Shown: positions 12,080-21,233 of the stretch, one piece after another
Layout of the letters: every line of letters starts with the position of its first letter
How positions within the stretch are numbered: the stretch's first letter is position 1
Source: Fasciola hepatica
Taxonomy: Eukaryota; Platyhelminthes; Trematoda; Plagiorchiida; Fasciolidae
Assembly: GCA_948099385.1 (NCBI GenBank)
Contig: CANUEZ040000028.1
Coordinates: forward strand, 930,001 to 994,000
Direction of reading: 5' to 3'
DNA: 64,000 nucleotides
The notes under the pieces: model-generated
Told to the model about the DNA's origin: nothing
Databases searched by the model: none
What the model saw: the letters and a program-made list of their open reading frames with translations, nothing else
Program-made: the position numbers and the translations under genes

Positions 12080-12880
12080 ATGTCTGCCGAACGGAAATCC
12101 TGCTCAGACCCCACCGTTGGGGCCATCACGCTGCACATACCGGCATTCACACCTGCTGATCCAGAACTCTGGTTCACGCTGGTTGAGTTAGAATTCGAAA
12201 ACTGCCGTATAACCAGTGACGCCAGCCGTTTCAGGTGGGTAGCAGGCCGCCTCCCGCCAGAGGTCACAATGCAAGTAAGGGACGTAATAATCTCTTCCCG
12301 AAGCTATGAGGCTTTAAAGGAGGCTGTCATTGCCCGCACGACCCCAACGCAAGACCAACGTATGCAACAACTTCAAAACGTTGAGCTTGGAAGTAGGAAG
12401 CCCTCCGAACTGCTGCGTGAGATGCAGCGCTTGAGAGGACCGACAATAGGTGAGGACCCGCTCTTGAGGGAACTTTGGCTGCAGCGTTTGCCGCATAACA
12501 TTCCAGTTTTACTAAGTGCCGCGCGCAAATGCTCGCTAGAGGAAACTGCAGCGGTAGCTGATGACATTATGTCACGATACAACCCCGCTGTAGCTGGAGT
12601 AACCAGGCCGTCCGTCGCAACGGTGCCTGCTTTGCCAACATCTAACGAACTCGCATCAGTTTTGTCTAGAATTGACGCGAGCCTGCAACGCCTAGCAGTT
12701 AGAAGTGGGTCACAGGAGCGGCACCGCGCACGCTCACCTAGGCTCCATAGTCCGTCATTGCGACGCCGTTTCGTCGGTTCTTCAAAAGAAGGATATTGTA
12801 AGTACCACAGTCGCTTCGGTGAGGGAGCCAAACGATGCGAACGGGGGTGTACGTTTCCCGGTGCTCATCAGGGAAACTAA
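12080..12880 (+). CDS. gag: Gypsy gag polyprotein
   Basis: A 266-codon capsid protein begins at the first ATG (12080), some 260 nt after the LTR. The central part ([18 protein letters not shown]) is typical of retrotransposon gag proteins. The C-terminal zinc knuckle is C-X2-H-X9-C-X3-C (cysteine codons 12797-12850), not the usual CCHC, as is known for CsRn1-type gag. It should form the virus-like particle and bind element RNA in the cytoplasm. The stop TAA at 12878 directly follows the slippery heptamer, and pol continues in the -1 frame. Confidence 0.9.
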   Translation: MSAERKSCSDPTVGAITLHIPAFTPADPELWFTLVELEFENCRITSDASRFRWVAGRLPPEVTMQVRDVIISSRSYEALKEAVIARTTPTQDQRMQQLQNVELGSRKPSELLREMQRLRGPTIGEDPLLRELWLQRLPHNIPVLLSAARKCSLEETAAVADDIMSRYNPAVAGVTRPSVATVPALPTSNELASVLSRIDASLQRLAVRSGSQERHRARSPRLHSPSLRRRFVGSSKEGYCKYHSRFGEGAKRCERGCTFPGAHQGN

Positions 12881-15657
12881 ACCCCCGGCCCGTGGTGGCG
12901 ACCCACGAAGCCGGGTATCACACCAATAGTCGTCTTTTGAACGTAAGGGACATTATTTCAAATAACCTATTCCTTGTAGATGCCGGTGCCGAAGTGAGCG
13001 TCCTCCCCCGAGCGAAAGACGACAATAGCACACCGCAGGCCCAAACACTACGCGCTGCCAATGGCACGGCCATCCCAACGTTTGGCCAGCGGTCGCTCAC
13101 CTTAAACTTGGGTTTAAAGCGTAATTTTCGTTGGGTATTCATCATCGCCGACGTCCCGTACCCAATTCTGGGCATTGACTTCCTGCAGCACTTTGACTTG
13201 TTAGTTGATGCACGGCGCCGCAGAGTGGTGGATCGTCAGACCACTCTCGCCGTTGCGGGTCATAATTCGCGAGTGAATCACGTCACGCCATTTTACGTTC
13301 AACCACCGGCACACCAACCTTATGGCGAACTCATCGCCGCCTACCCGGCCATGTTTCGGCAGGCCGGGCCTCTCCCAGCAGTGACGACCAGTGTCACTCA
13401 CCATATCGATACTAAGGGACCCCCAGTGTTCAGTAGGCCGCGTCGGTTAGCACCAGACAAGCTTCGTGTTGCACAGGCCGAATTCGAACATATGCTAGAA
13501 CTGGGTATAATACGCCCTTCTAGTAGCCCTTGGGCTTCCCCCCTTCATATGGTTCCTAAGGCTAGTGGCGACTGGCGACCCTGTGGTGATTACAGAGCGC
13601 TTAACAAAGTCACCGTCCCGGACCGATACCCGATTCCCCATATACAGGATCTTACTTCGTCTTTATCAGGTTGCTCCATCTTCAGCCGTATCGATTTGGT
13701 TCGGGCGTACAACCAGATCCCGGTAGCAGAGGCCGATATCCCTAAAACTGCCGTCACTACACCTTTCGGGCTGTTCGAGTTTCTGCGAATGCCGTTTGGA
13801 CTCAGCAATGCAGCCCAGACCTTTCAACGGTTCATGCACGAGGCAACTCGTGGTTTGGAAAATGTCCACGTATACTTGGATGATATTTTGGTGGCGAGTT
13901 CTTCAGAGCAAGAGCACGCTACGCACTTACGAGCACTTTTCGAACGCCTTAGCCAGCACGGCGTTACGATCAATATCGCGAAATGCGAATTAGGCCGGTC
14001 TGATATCACTTTCATCGGACATTCTATTTCATCCTCGGGTATCCGCCCTCTGTCAGATAAAGTTTCCGCTATTCGCGACTACCCTGAACCCCAAACTTTT
14101 CGCCAGTTGCGTCAGTTTGCCGGTCTGGTGAATTTCTACCGCCGATTTATTCCTCACTGTGCGGAAATGATGCAACCCCTCACCGACCTGTTGCGCGGAG
14201 GTAAGCGGAAGTTCGTGTTTCCCGACACAGCACAAGCTGCATTCGCCTTGGTCAAAGATGCTGTCGCCAACACAGCACTCCTTACCCACCCTGACCCTTT
14301 GGCTCCTATTTCGGTAGTGACGGATGCCTCGGACACAGCGGTTGGAGCAGTACTGCAACAGTTCGTAGATGACTCTTGGCAACCTTTAGCATTCTTCTCC
14401 AAGCGCCTACAACCCGCGGAATCAAGGTACAGCACGTTCGGTAGAGAGTTATTAGCCATCTACTTGGGAATTCGTCATTTTCGACATGCACTCGAAGGCC
14501 GTTCGTTCACGGGGTTTACAGACCACAAGCCTTTGGTTTACGCACTAAAGTCAGCTTCCGATCGATACTCACCACGCGAGATTCGCCACTTAGACTTTGT
14601 CTCACAGTTTACTGTGGACATACGACACGTCTCTGGGGTACTTAATCCCGTCGCAGACGCCTTATCGCGCGTATATCAACTAAGTCTGGCACAAACGCCT
14701 AACATCAACTTAGACGCAATGGCACAGGCTCAAACTATGGACCCTGACATCGAACAACTTAGACAAAACGGTTCTTTGAGTTTAACCACAGTGCCTATCC
14801 CAGCTTCCCAGAATACCATCGTGTGCGATGTGTCGCAAGGTCGCCCTAGGCCAGTAGTTCCTGCTGCCCACCGGTATCCTACGTTCATGACACTCCATAA
14901 TCTGGCTCATCCGGGTGTGACTGCCTCGGTGAAACTGATAACTGAGCGTTTTGTTTGGCACAATGTCAAACGCGATGTCCGTCAATGGGCTCGTGCTTGT
15001 CTGCAGTGTCAACGTGTTAAGACCCATAGGCACACTAAAGCAGCGTTAGCCAGGTTCCCAGAACCTGAAACACGTTTTCATCATGTGCACGTCGACCTCG
15101 TAGGACCACTCCCACCTTCGCTTGGGTACGTTTACATACTCACATGCGTGGATCGTTTTACTCGCTGGCCGCAGGCCATCCCTATCCCTCGTCCCACCTC
15201 GGAAGAGGCCGCGAGAGCTTTTCTGACCGGTTGGGTTAGTCATTTCGGTTGCCCGGCAATAGTAACCACCGATCGCGGTCCACACTTTGATGGCGCTTTC
15301 GGCAGCCTACTCGCTACGCTCGGTTGCCAACACGTTAAGACGACAGCTTACCACCCTCAGGCCAATGGTATGGTTGAGCGTTTCCACCGACAATTAAAAG
15401 CCGCTCTTCGAGCAAACGGTAACCCCCTTTGGAGTGAAACACTACCATTAACACTCTCAAGCCTGCGTAGTACCGTTAAGGAGGAGTTACACACAACACC
15501 GGCCGTACTAGTATATGGCTGTCCACTTCGTCTGCCTGGGGAGTTGGTAGCCTCCTCATCAACCGTGACTGTCGACTACGGTGACTATGCTCAGCGCCTT
15601 ACGCAGCACATGCGAGTGCTCAAGGCCAGTCTACAAGTTATGTCCCAACTGCGTTAG
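12835..15657 (+). CDS. pol: Gypsy pol polyprotein (PR-RT-RH-IN, lacking IN C-terminus)
   Basis: The frame is open from 12835, but translation most likely enters by -1 frameshift near 12871. Positions are residues from 12835. Protease: [12 protein letters not shown] with catalytic Asp 49; the active triad reads DAG instead of the usual DTG/DSG. RT: YLDD at about 345-348. RNase [13 protein letters not shown] from about 496. Integrase: zinc-binding HNLAH...CLQC, then D754, D813 and E848 (34 residues between the last two). All catalytic residues are present. The frame stops at TAG 15655, before the chromodomain-like C-terminal region, which continues in another frame. Confidence 0.92.
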   Translation: MRTGVYVSRCSSGKLNPRPVVATHEAGYHTNSRLLNVRDIISNNLFLVDAGAEVSVLPRAKDDNSTPQAQTLRAANGTAIPTFGQRSLTLNLGLKRNFRWVFIIADVPYPILGIDFLQHFDLLVDARRRRVVDRQTTLAVAGHNSRVNHVTPFYVQPPAHQPYGELIAAYPAMFRQAGPLPAVTTSVTHHIDTKGPPVFSRPRRLAPDKLRVAQAEFEHMLELGIIRPSSSPWASPLHMVPKASGDWRPCGDYRALNKVTVPDRYPIPHIQDLTSSLSGCSIFSRIDLVRAYNQIPVAEADIPKTAVTTPFGLFEFLRMPFGLSNAAQTFQRFMHEATRGLENVHVYLDDILVASSSEQEHATHLRALFERLSQHGVTINIAKCELGRSDITFIGHSISSSGIRPLSDKVSAIRDYPEPQTFRQLRQFAGLVNFYRRFIPHCAEMMQPLTDLLRGGKRKFVFPDTAQAAFALVKDAVANTALLTHPDPLAPISVVTDASDTAVGAVLQQFVDDSWQPLAFFSKRLQPAESRYSTFGRELLAIYLGIRHFRHALEGRSFTGFTDHKPLVYALKSASDRYSPREIRHLDFVSQFTVDIRHVSGVLNPVADALSRVYQLSLAQTPNINLDAMAQAQTMDPDIEQLRQNGSLSLTTVPIPASQNTIVCDVSQGRPRPVVPAAHRYPTFMTLHNLAHPGVTASVKLITERFVWHNVKRDVRQWARACLQCQRVKTHRHTKAALARFPEPETRFHHVHVDLVGPLPPSLGYVYILTCVDRFTRWPQAIPIPRPTSEEAARAFLTGWVSHFGCPAIVTTDRGPHFDGAFGSLLATLGCQHVKTTAYHPQANGMVERFHRQLKAALRANGNPLWSETLPLTLSSLRSTVKEELHTTPAVLVYGCPLRLPGELVASSSTVTVDYGDYAQRLTQHMRVLKASLQVMSQLR
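12871..12915 (+). promoter_or_regulatory. Putative -1 ribosomal frameshift signal
   Basis: G GGA AAC (12871-12877) fits X XXY YYZ in the gag frame and is followed at once by the gag stop TAA. After a 6-nt spacer, CCCGGC (12884-12889) can pair with GCCGGG (12910-12915), and CGTGG inside the loop can pair with CCACG, giving a two-part GC-rich hairpin. Slippage by -1 moves the ribosome into the pol frame in exact register. Slippery site, spacing and downstream structure all match the known design of retroelement frameshift sites. Its activity is inferred. Confidence 0.8.
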
Positions 15658-16049
15658 GAACCGCTACTCATGTATTCCTTCGCGTCGATGGCGTTCGATC
15701 ACCACTACAAGCGCCATACACTGGCCCGTTTCGGGTGATAAAACGTAGGGCTAAAACATTTGTCATAGATATCAACGGACGACACGACACCGTATCTATC
15801 GACCGTCTCAAGCCTGCCGTCATTGAGTGCAAGCCGCTCGGCCAATTTACACCCACTCAAGTCGCTCAGTCACCTGCATCGAGCGAGTTACCACTCGAAC
15901 CACCCCCAATTACGCCTAGTGAGGACTCGGCAGCTAGTCCATCAGATTCTCCAACCGTACCCGCAACGCGAAGTAGCCGTCGCGGTCGCCAACTACGAAA
16001 TCCCGTCCGCTTCGCCGATTTCGTGACGATTTTTACAACCGACTGTTAG
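15658..16049 (+). pseudogene. Gypsy integrase C-terminal region, out of frame with pol
   Basis: A reading frame open across the pol stop encodes the integrase C-terminal module: THVFLRVDG, then GPFRVIKRRAKTFVIDI and DTVSIDRLKPA, a pattern typical of Gypsy integrase tails, followed by a Pro/Ser-rich end and a basic RSSRRGRQLRNP motif. It is in the -1 frame relative to pol. The linker between the E848 helix and this module also seems shorter than usual, so a small non-triplet deletion near 15630-15657 is likely. The tail frame ends at 16049. Confidence 0.8.
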
Positions 16050-16609
16050 CAATAAGTTGGGAAGTTCGCCATGGATTTACCAAACAACAGACCCGGGAAA
16101 TTACAATCGGTAGTTATGATTTCATTTTCTTCTGGTCTCCTAGCGACTACAACAACACCGAACATCGTTTGTGTGTTGTTATTACGGTCCAACATCCGCC
16201 GGCGCCCTCAGGCGCTATTTTGTTCCAGTTTACCTTGCCCTCTCTCAGACGGATCTAACAAGTCACATTGGCTTCATCCGTAGCCTGGCTGACTCCCGTG
16301 CACGTTCAATGAGCCAACCGCTCACTGGACAACGGGACGATTGGTCAGCCTGGCACTGGAGACGGCAACTGGACGCCTTTTTGGATGGACCTGACGAGGC
16401 ATTTTCCGGCTTGCATTCGTATGAGACCCGCGGGCGCCAAAACACAGTTGGACCCACGCACATCGGACCTCGAGAGTGCAGGCACCGGTAAACTCATCAG
16501 CAGTCGTTCGACGTCAACAACAATTTAACGGAGAAGCTATGAGGAGTTCCTGGACAACCAATAATTCCGGCTTACCATCACGATCGAAGCCCAACTCCGT
16601 CGGACTTCT
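16050..16609 (+). other. 3' untranslated region of the Gypsy element
   Basis: This lies between the integrase tail and the polypurine tract. Short frames (for example 16171-16491) show no motif and no envelope-like features. Confidence 0.5.
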
Positions 16610-16618
16610 AGGAGGAGG
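16610..16618 (+). promoter_or_regulatory. Probable polypurine tract
   Basis: AGGAGGAGG is followed by CCCC and then the TG of the 3' LTR. A purine run just before the 3' LTR primes plus-strand synthesis in LTR elements. The CCCC between it and the LTR is unusual, so the exact primer is uncertain. Confidence 0.5.
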
Positions 16619-16622
16619 CCCC

Positions 16623-16930
16623 TGTAGCGGTTGCCATCTTCGTTCATACTTTTACCACGTTTATTGTTTAACTGAACGCTGACTGCCAAGCGCGGTTGCC
16701 ATTTGACCGTTGCTCTTGCGCACGCTCCCACGCACGCTCCCAAATACACGCTAACCACTATCTCTCCCAATCGCCTTCTCGTTCTCACGGGTCGTGGAGA
16801 ATACTGTTCTGGTTAACATATTTGTGCAGTGCCGCACATTAGAGTAACGTGCAGGTGGTCCACGCAGTACAAAGGACCGAAGCACGCGTTTACTAAGGAA
16901 ACCGCGAAGTAAGGTCTAATCAACCTTACA
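16623..16930 (+). repeat. 3' LTR of the Gypsy element
   Basis: 308 bp, with no difference from the 5' LTR that I can find by eye. It is followed directly by the second GATC target copy (16931-16934). Confidence 0.95.
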
Positions 16931-16934
16931 GATC

Positions 16935-18310
16935 CAGCCGCACACCATACCCCAACCAATCTACTACTGGCCACGAAGTTTGTGGACACAATTGCCTCGG
17001 AAATCTCCAGACGGATAAAAAAGGCAAACAATGCGGTTGTGTTTAACATTCCAGACCGAATACCTCTCTCAGCTGCTAAAAATATGATCTTAAGCGCTTG
17101 CAACCTTGACTCACAACTGTGCCACTGTATTAGACTCCGCAAAACCTCCCTACGCACCACCTGTCCACTGCTGTTCCAGTTTACAAATGAAGTTGTCGCC
17201 AAGATTTTTATCAGCCGGCAAGCGTTAGTCGTAGCCAAAACCGGCTTCAAGTGCGCCAAGATATTTCCTGACAAGACCCCACTGCAAAGAGAGGTGCACA
17301 AGAGTCATGCCCAGAACAGTAACCCCGGTGTTAGCGCAACCAACAATCCACCCCAAAACTCTGGGGCACCTATCACTGGCCATCACCCGATGTTGCCATC
17401 TATTGCAGATTACAATGCAACCGTAGATTTAGACAGTACGCCAATTTCCTCACCCAATGAGCCACCTGGCAAACGCCCCAATATCCAGAATAGCCCAAGC
17501 AAATCTCCAGACTGGAACAAGCGCCCCAACGTCCACAAAACTGATGAAGGTTCCTCCAACTCATCCACCCGCGAGCTCATGTACTCCACAAGTCTAGATG
17601 ACCCCATTCCTTCTACTAGCTCCATGTCGGGTTATTTAACCATACCTAAAAATCACTGCACCAGCAACCCACCTCCGTCTACACCCATGCATCCTGTTAC
17701 CTCTGGCATTTTTGATAACTCAACCAGGCCCCTAAGCCCACCATCTGCACCCACCCATTTGCAACCAGAATGTGTCTGGTTACCACCTAGGCCACCACCG
17801 CTAATTAGCCCGTCAGTGCAGATTCACCCACAGAAGTTAACACCTCGTCACCAAAAGAACAAGGCCCATCAACGTAACGCACATGCAAACTATAAGGTAA
17901 TGACTCAGTCACGTGAAATTTTACCAGCCCCTTATGCGGCTGGGAATCCTAGTTTTCCATCTAGGCTAACTGCCCTTTCATTTCCACCCTACTTGTACCC
18001 ACCTTATCCCCCCCCATTCACCGCTCCATTACATTACTATCCGCCACACCAACTACTCTATACCTCTACCGCTACCCAGTCACTCCCTGGGAACCATTTC
18101 CTGGTTTCACCTAGCTACCCTCTCCCACAAGACCCATCCACGTCTCTTGGCCCAGTACTGCCATCCATCCATGGCCGCTTTTTTCCTGCCGGCCCCCTTC
18201 GAGAATATTCCCCGCATTCAAACTACTCTCCCAAACAGCACCTCCCCATCCCTCTCCCCTCACACTATCCCCCTCCAGGCTTCAACTCATCCAATCCGTG
18301 GAACAACTGA
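16935..18310 (+). pseudogene. CR1-like LINE ORF1, 3' piece
   Basis: This continues ORF1 after the Gypsy insertion and one target copy. The first part (NNAVVFNIPDRIPLS, ILSACNL, CIRLRK, CPLLFQF, FPDKTPLQREV) resembles an RNA-recognition-like fold found in LINE ORF1 proteins. The same pattern is recognisable in the decayed copy at 30.3 kb. The remaining two thirds are very rich in Pro, Ser, Thr and Tyr. It stops at 18308-18310, overlapping ORF2 by about 140 nt in a different frame. Confidence 0.75.
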
Positions 18311-19460
18311 GGTCCTCCCCCCATCCTTGCCCTATACTTCACTGGAATTACCACCCTCATCACCACTACCGAACCCCCCACCATATCCACCACTACCGAG
18401 GCCTGTATCATCTCTCTCAGTCATACTTGTAAATGCCCGCTCATTACTGCACAAAACTAAAGCCATCCGCAGCATCGCTGAGCCCTCTGACTTTGATATT
18501 ATCATTGTAACTGAAACATGGCTAACAGATTCCGTCCCGTCAGATCGAGTCTGTCTAGTTGGCTACCAGATGTTCCGAAGGAATAGGCCTTGTCGTGGGG
18601 GAGGCTGTCTAATTTATGTCAAAAACACTCTGCTGGCCATTCCACTGTCACACACAACTCTGGACGCCATTCAGGATTCACTGTGGTTAACAATTCCCTT
18701 ACTTAATTCTTATCTTCATATTGGTTGCATCTATAGGCCACCCGATTCCAACGCTATGGATCTTACCAAGATTATTGACGCTTTCAACTATCTTTCATTG
18801 CTGCCCTGTTCCTCCAAACTCATAGCGGGGGACTTCAATGCACCGAGCATTTGTTGGAATATTCTATCCGCCCCAAACAACTTACTAGATTTTATGTCAT
18901 GCATCCGCGTTGGGCGCTGGATCCAACATGTAACAGTCCCAACCAGAGGTAACAACGTCCTTGATTTGTTGTTTACTATTGGTTTATCAGATGTTTCAGC
19001 CAGTACGCTCGACCTCTTTCCTGGAAGCGACCACAGAATGGTGTCCTGCACCTTCGTGGTTCCGCAATCTTTTGACAAATCCCACCCAACCAATCATTAC
19101 TCTTCAGCTGTCAACTGGGTCAATCTTATCTGCACGCTTCGATCGCTAGACTGGGACGACTTTTTCCTGCAAAGCGACCCTCAGCTGGCTGCTAATTTAC
19201 TATATTCTAACCTATCATACTTGCTGTCCAAAATCACTACTACTCGTATCACATCAAACCGAGTCCGTAGTTCAATCCTGAGCCGAATGCAAAACAAGTA
19301 CCTGAAGCTCCAGAAGGTGTACCAAACCAATAATGACTTATCGTCATTCTTGCAGCTCCAACGTCTCTCGGTAGCAATCAGAATGAAGACTGATGATATG
19401 CTCAAAAAACAAGAAGTATCTGCCTTGCAATGCCATGATACTTCCTCAAAGTTGGCATAA
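18171..19460 (+). CDS. CR1-like LINE ORF2, endonuclease part
   Basis: The start is ATG 18171 inside the end of ORF1. After a Pro-rich leader comes an apurinic-type endonuclease: Asn 88 in ILVNARSLL, Glu 115 in VTETWLTD, CIYRPP, AGDFNAPSICWN (Asp 221), PTRGNNVLDLLFT, and GSDHRMVSC (Asp 287, His 288). All expected catalytic residues are visible. This enzyme nicks target DNA to start target-primed reverse transcription. The frame is cut by TAA at 19458-19460 in the linker before the RT domain. The RT follows in the same frame, so one codon separates this copy from an open ORF2 of 1020 codons. Confidence 0.88.
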   Translation: MAAFFLPAPFENIPRIQTTLPNSTSPSLSPHTIPLQASTHPIRGTTEVLPPSLPYTSLELPPSSPLPNPPPYPPLPRPVSSLSVILVNARSLLHKTKAIRSIAEPSDFDIIIVTETWLTDSVPSDRVCLVGYQMFRRNRPCRGGGCLIYVKNTLLAIPLSHTTLDAIQDSLWLTIPLLNSYLHIGCIYRPPDSNAMDLTKIIDAFNYLSLLPCSSKLIAGDFNAPSICWNILSAPNNLLDFMSCIRVGRWIQHVTVPTRGNNVLDLLFTIGLSDVSASTLDLFPGSDHRMVSCTFVVPQSFDKSHPTNHYSSAVNWVNLICTLRSLDWDDFFLQSDPQLAANLLYSNLSYLLSKITTTRITSNRVRSSILSRMQNKYLKLQKVYQTNNDLSSFLQLQRLSVAIRMKTDDMLKKQEVSALQCHDTSSKLA

Positions 19461-21233
19461 TTAATGAAGAATAGAAATCAGAGCAAACCAGTAAGTATCC
19501 CCTCTCTAATCTTAGAAAATAACGACCACATTACCTCACCTGTAGCGATAGCCGAGGCGCTTAACTCCTACTTTGCTGCATCCATGACTACGAACCCCCT
19601 TACTTTATCCCCATGCATAGACCCTGTCACCGAGCACTCACTGTCTGATTTAGAATTTACTTTAAAAGAGGTGACCAACCAGATTACCCGTGTCCGGAAG
19701 TCCTCACACCTTGGCCATGATGGTGTTCCGCCGACACTTCTACGTCTTGGAGGAACTGATGTCGCAGCCTTACTATTGAAGGTCTACAATCTATCCATCA
19801 AGTTTGGCATATTTCCCTCACAGTGGAAGACTGCGGTCATCATCCCAATCCATAAGAAGGGACCAATACATGACCCCTCAAATTACCGCCCTATCAACCA
19901 CACTCCAATTGCTCCTAGGTTGATGGAACGCCTCATCAAACAGCGGATGTCCGACTTCCTGTTGTCCCATAACATCATCCATAGTGGGCAGCATGGCTTC
20001 CTAAAATCACGTTCATGCACCACCTGTCAGTACGACTTTTTTAACCTCATAACGGCGGCCGCCGACAACGCTAAATCTATCATCATCATATACCTTGATA
20101 TGACAAAGGCTTTCGACCGCGTCCCTCACGCTTTGTTACTAACCAAACTCAAAGCTCATGGCTTTTCCGGTTCGCTTTTATCTTGGTTAACATCTTATTT
20201 ATCGGACCGTTCACAGGTGGTTTCCATTGATGGGTGTCTCTCACAACCTGCTCCAGTCACCAGTGGAGTTATACAAGGCAGTGTACTCGGTCCTTTACTA
20301 TTTCTCATCTACATAAACGACATATTTCCCACCTTGCACCATGGTACCCCATTCCTTTTTGCTGATGACGTTAAGATTGTCTATGAGTTTCCTCGTCAAA
20401 ACCTCAACATCATGCTGGATGATATCTCTAGTGACCTAAAGCGACTCGGGGATTGGTGCAATTCATGGAATATGGACTTTTCGACCTCGAAGAGCTGCTA
20501 CACAACATTCAGATGTCAAGTGACCCCCGGAACCCTGCTTATCCACGACCTACCCATTTCGTACAGCCCTTTAGTTCGAGACCTTGGTCTCCATTATTCT
20601 TGTAGCTTTAGGTTTTCTGAGTATGTTCCACTCCAGATTGCAAAAACCAGAAGAACCACTGGTCTCATCTCCAGAACTTTTCGGCTAAATGATTGCAAAC
20701 TGCTCACTTACAAGTCTCACGCCAGGCCTCTCCTTGAATACTGTCCCATTATCTTCACCAACATGACGAAATCCGACCGCATTTCTCTGGAGTCCGTGCA
20801 ACGTCAGTTCACCAAACAATTAGTAGGCTTTTCCTCCAGTCTGTGTTACAAGGATCGATGCATCCTACTCAATCTTGACCCTCTATGGTTGCGTCGCATG
20901 AAGCTCAATTTGTGCTTCCTGTTTAAGCTGTACCACCGTACGGCCTTTTCGTGTACCGAACCCATTCGTCTCACTCCCTCCACGAATTATGCTCTACGCC
21001 ATCGGTCATTGCAGCTCTCTATTCCTAGATCAAAACTAGCGTTAGGATCTAACTTTTTCCTTATAAAATACTCAAAGTTATGGAATAAACTCCCGCTAAA
21101 CATCCGCGAAAGTCTCTCAATTTCCCAGTTCAGAGGCTCGCTGGATCACTTCTTGACTGTTCCCAATGTGACCCTTCTTACCGGCCTGACCGTCACCGAA
21201 GAGGTGGCCTACGAAAACGGGTTTGATTACTAG
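19461..21233 (+). CDS. CR1-like LINE ORF2, reverse transcriptase part
   Basis: In frame with the endonuclease after the TAA, the RT blocks are all present: SSHLGHDGVPPTLLR, WKTAVIIPIHKKG, NYRPINHTPIAPRLMERLI, GFLKSRSCTTCQ, YLDMTKAFDRVPH, SGVIQGSVLGPLLFLIYIND, and the catalytic FADD (20358-20369). A C-terminal module with FFLIKYSKLWNKLPLNIRES is typical of CR1/jockey-type LINEs. No further stop or frameshift is seen. It reverse-transcribes LINE RNA at the nicked target. The ATG at 19464 is probably not a natural start. Confidence 0.9.
   Translation, partial: LMKNRNQSKPVSIPSLILENNDHITSPVAIAEALNSYFAASMTTNPLTLSPCIDPVTEHSLSDLEFTLKEVTNQITRVRKSSHLGHDGVPPTLLRLGGTDVAALLLKVYNLSIKFGIFPSQWKTAVIIPIHKKGPIHDPSNYRPINHTPIAPRLMERLIKQRMSDFLLSHNIIHSGQHGFLKSRSCTTCQYDFFNLITAAADNAKSIIIIYLDMTKAFDRVPHALLLTKLKAHGFSGSLLSWLTSYLSDRSQVVSIDGCLSQPAPVTSGVIQGSVLGPLLFLIYINDIFPTLHHGTPFLFADDVKIVYEFPRQNLNIMLDDISSDLKRLGDWCNSWNMDFSTSKSCYTTFRCQVTPGTLLIHDLPISYSPLVRDLGLHYSCSFRFSEYVPLQIAKTRRTTGLISRTFRLNDCKLLTYKSHARPLLEYCPIIFTNMTKSDRISLESVQRQFTKQLVGFSSSLCYKDRCILLNLDPLWLRRMKLNLCFLFKLYHRTAFSCTEPIRLTPSTNYALRHRSLQLSIPRSKLALGSNFFLIKYSKLWNKLPLNIRESLSISQFRGSLDHFLTVPNVTLLTGLTVTEEVAYENGFDY

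Larger units (their letters stand above)
11513..16930 (+). mobile_element. Full-length Gypsy LTR retrotransposon, CsRn1-like
   Basis: A complete 5.4-kb element has two 308-bp LTRs that I read as identical, TG...CA termini, a GATC target duplication, a primer binding site resembling tRNA-Trp, gag with a CX2HX9CX3C knuckle, and pol in the order protease, reverse transcriptase, RNase H, integrase. The order PR-RT-RH-IN defines Gypsy (Metaviridae-type) elements, and the CHCC knuckle with tRNA-Trp priming is the known signature of the CsRn1 clade of flukes and other invertebrates. It lies inside ORF1 of a CR1-like LINE in the same orientation. Identical LTRs imply a recent insertion. The integrase C-terminus is out of frame, so this copy is probably not autonomous. 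Confidence 0.95.

Noticed and set aside
12373..12831. 152-codon minus-strand frame opposite gag, and similar frames opposite pol
   Set aside because: Shadow frames of the intact Gypsy genes with no motif of their own.
16050..16609. Envelope gene after the Gypsy integrase
   Set aside because: No signal peptide, transmembrane segment or long frame between the integrase tail and the 3' LTR.
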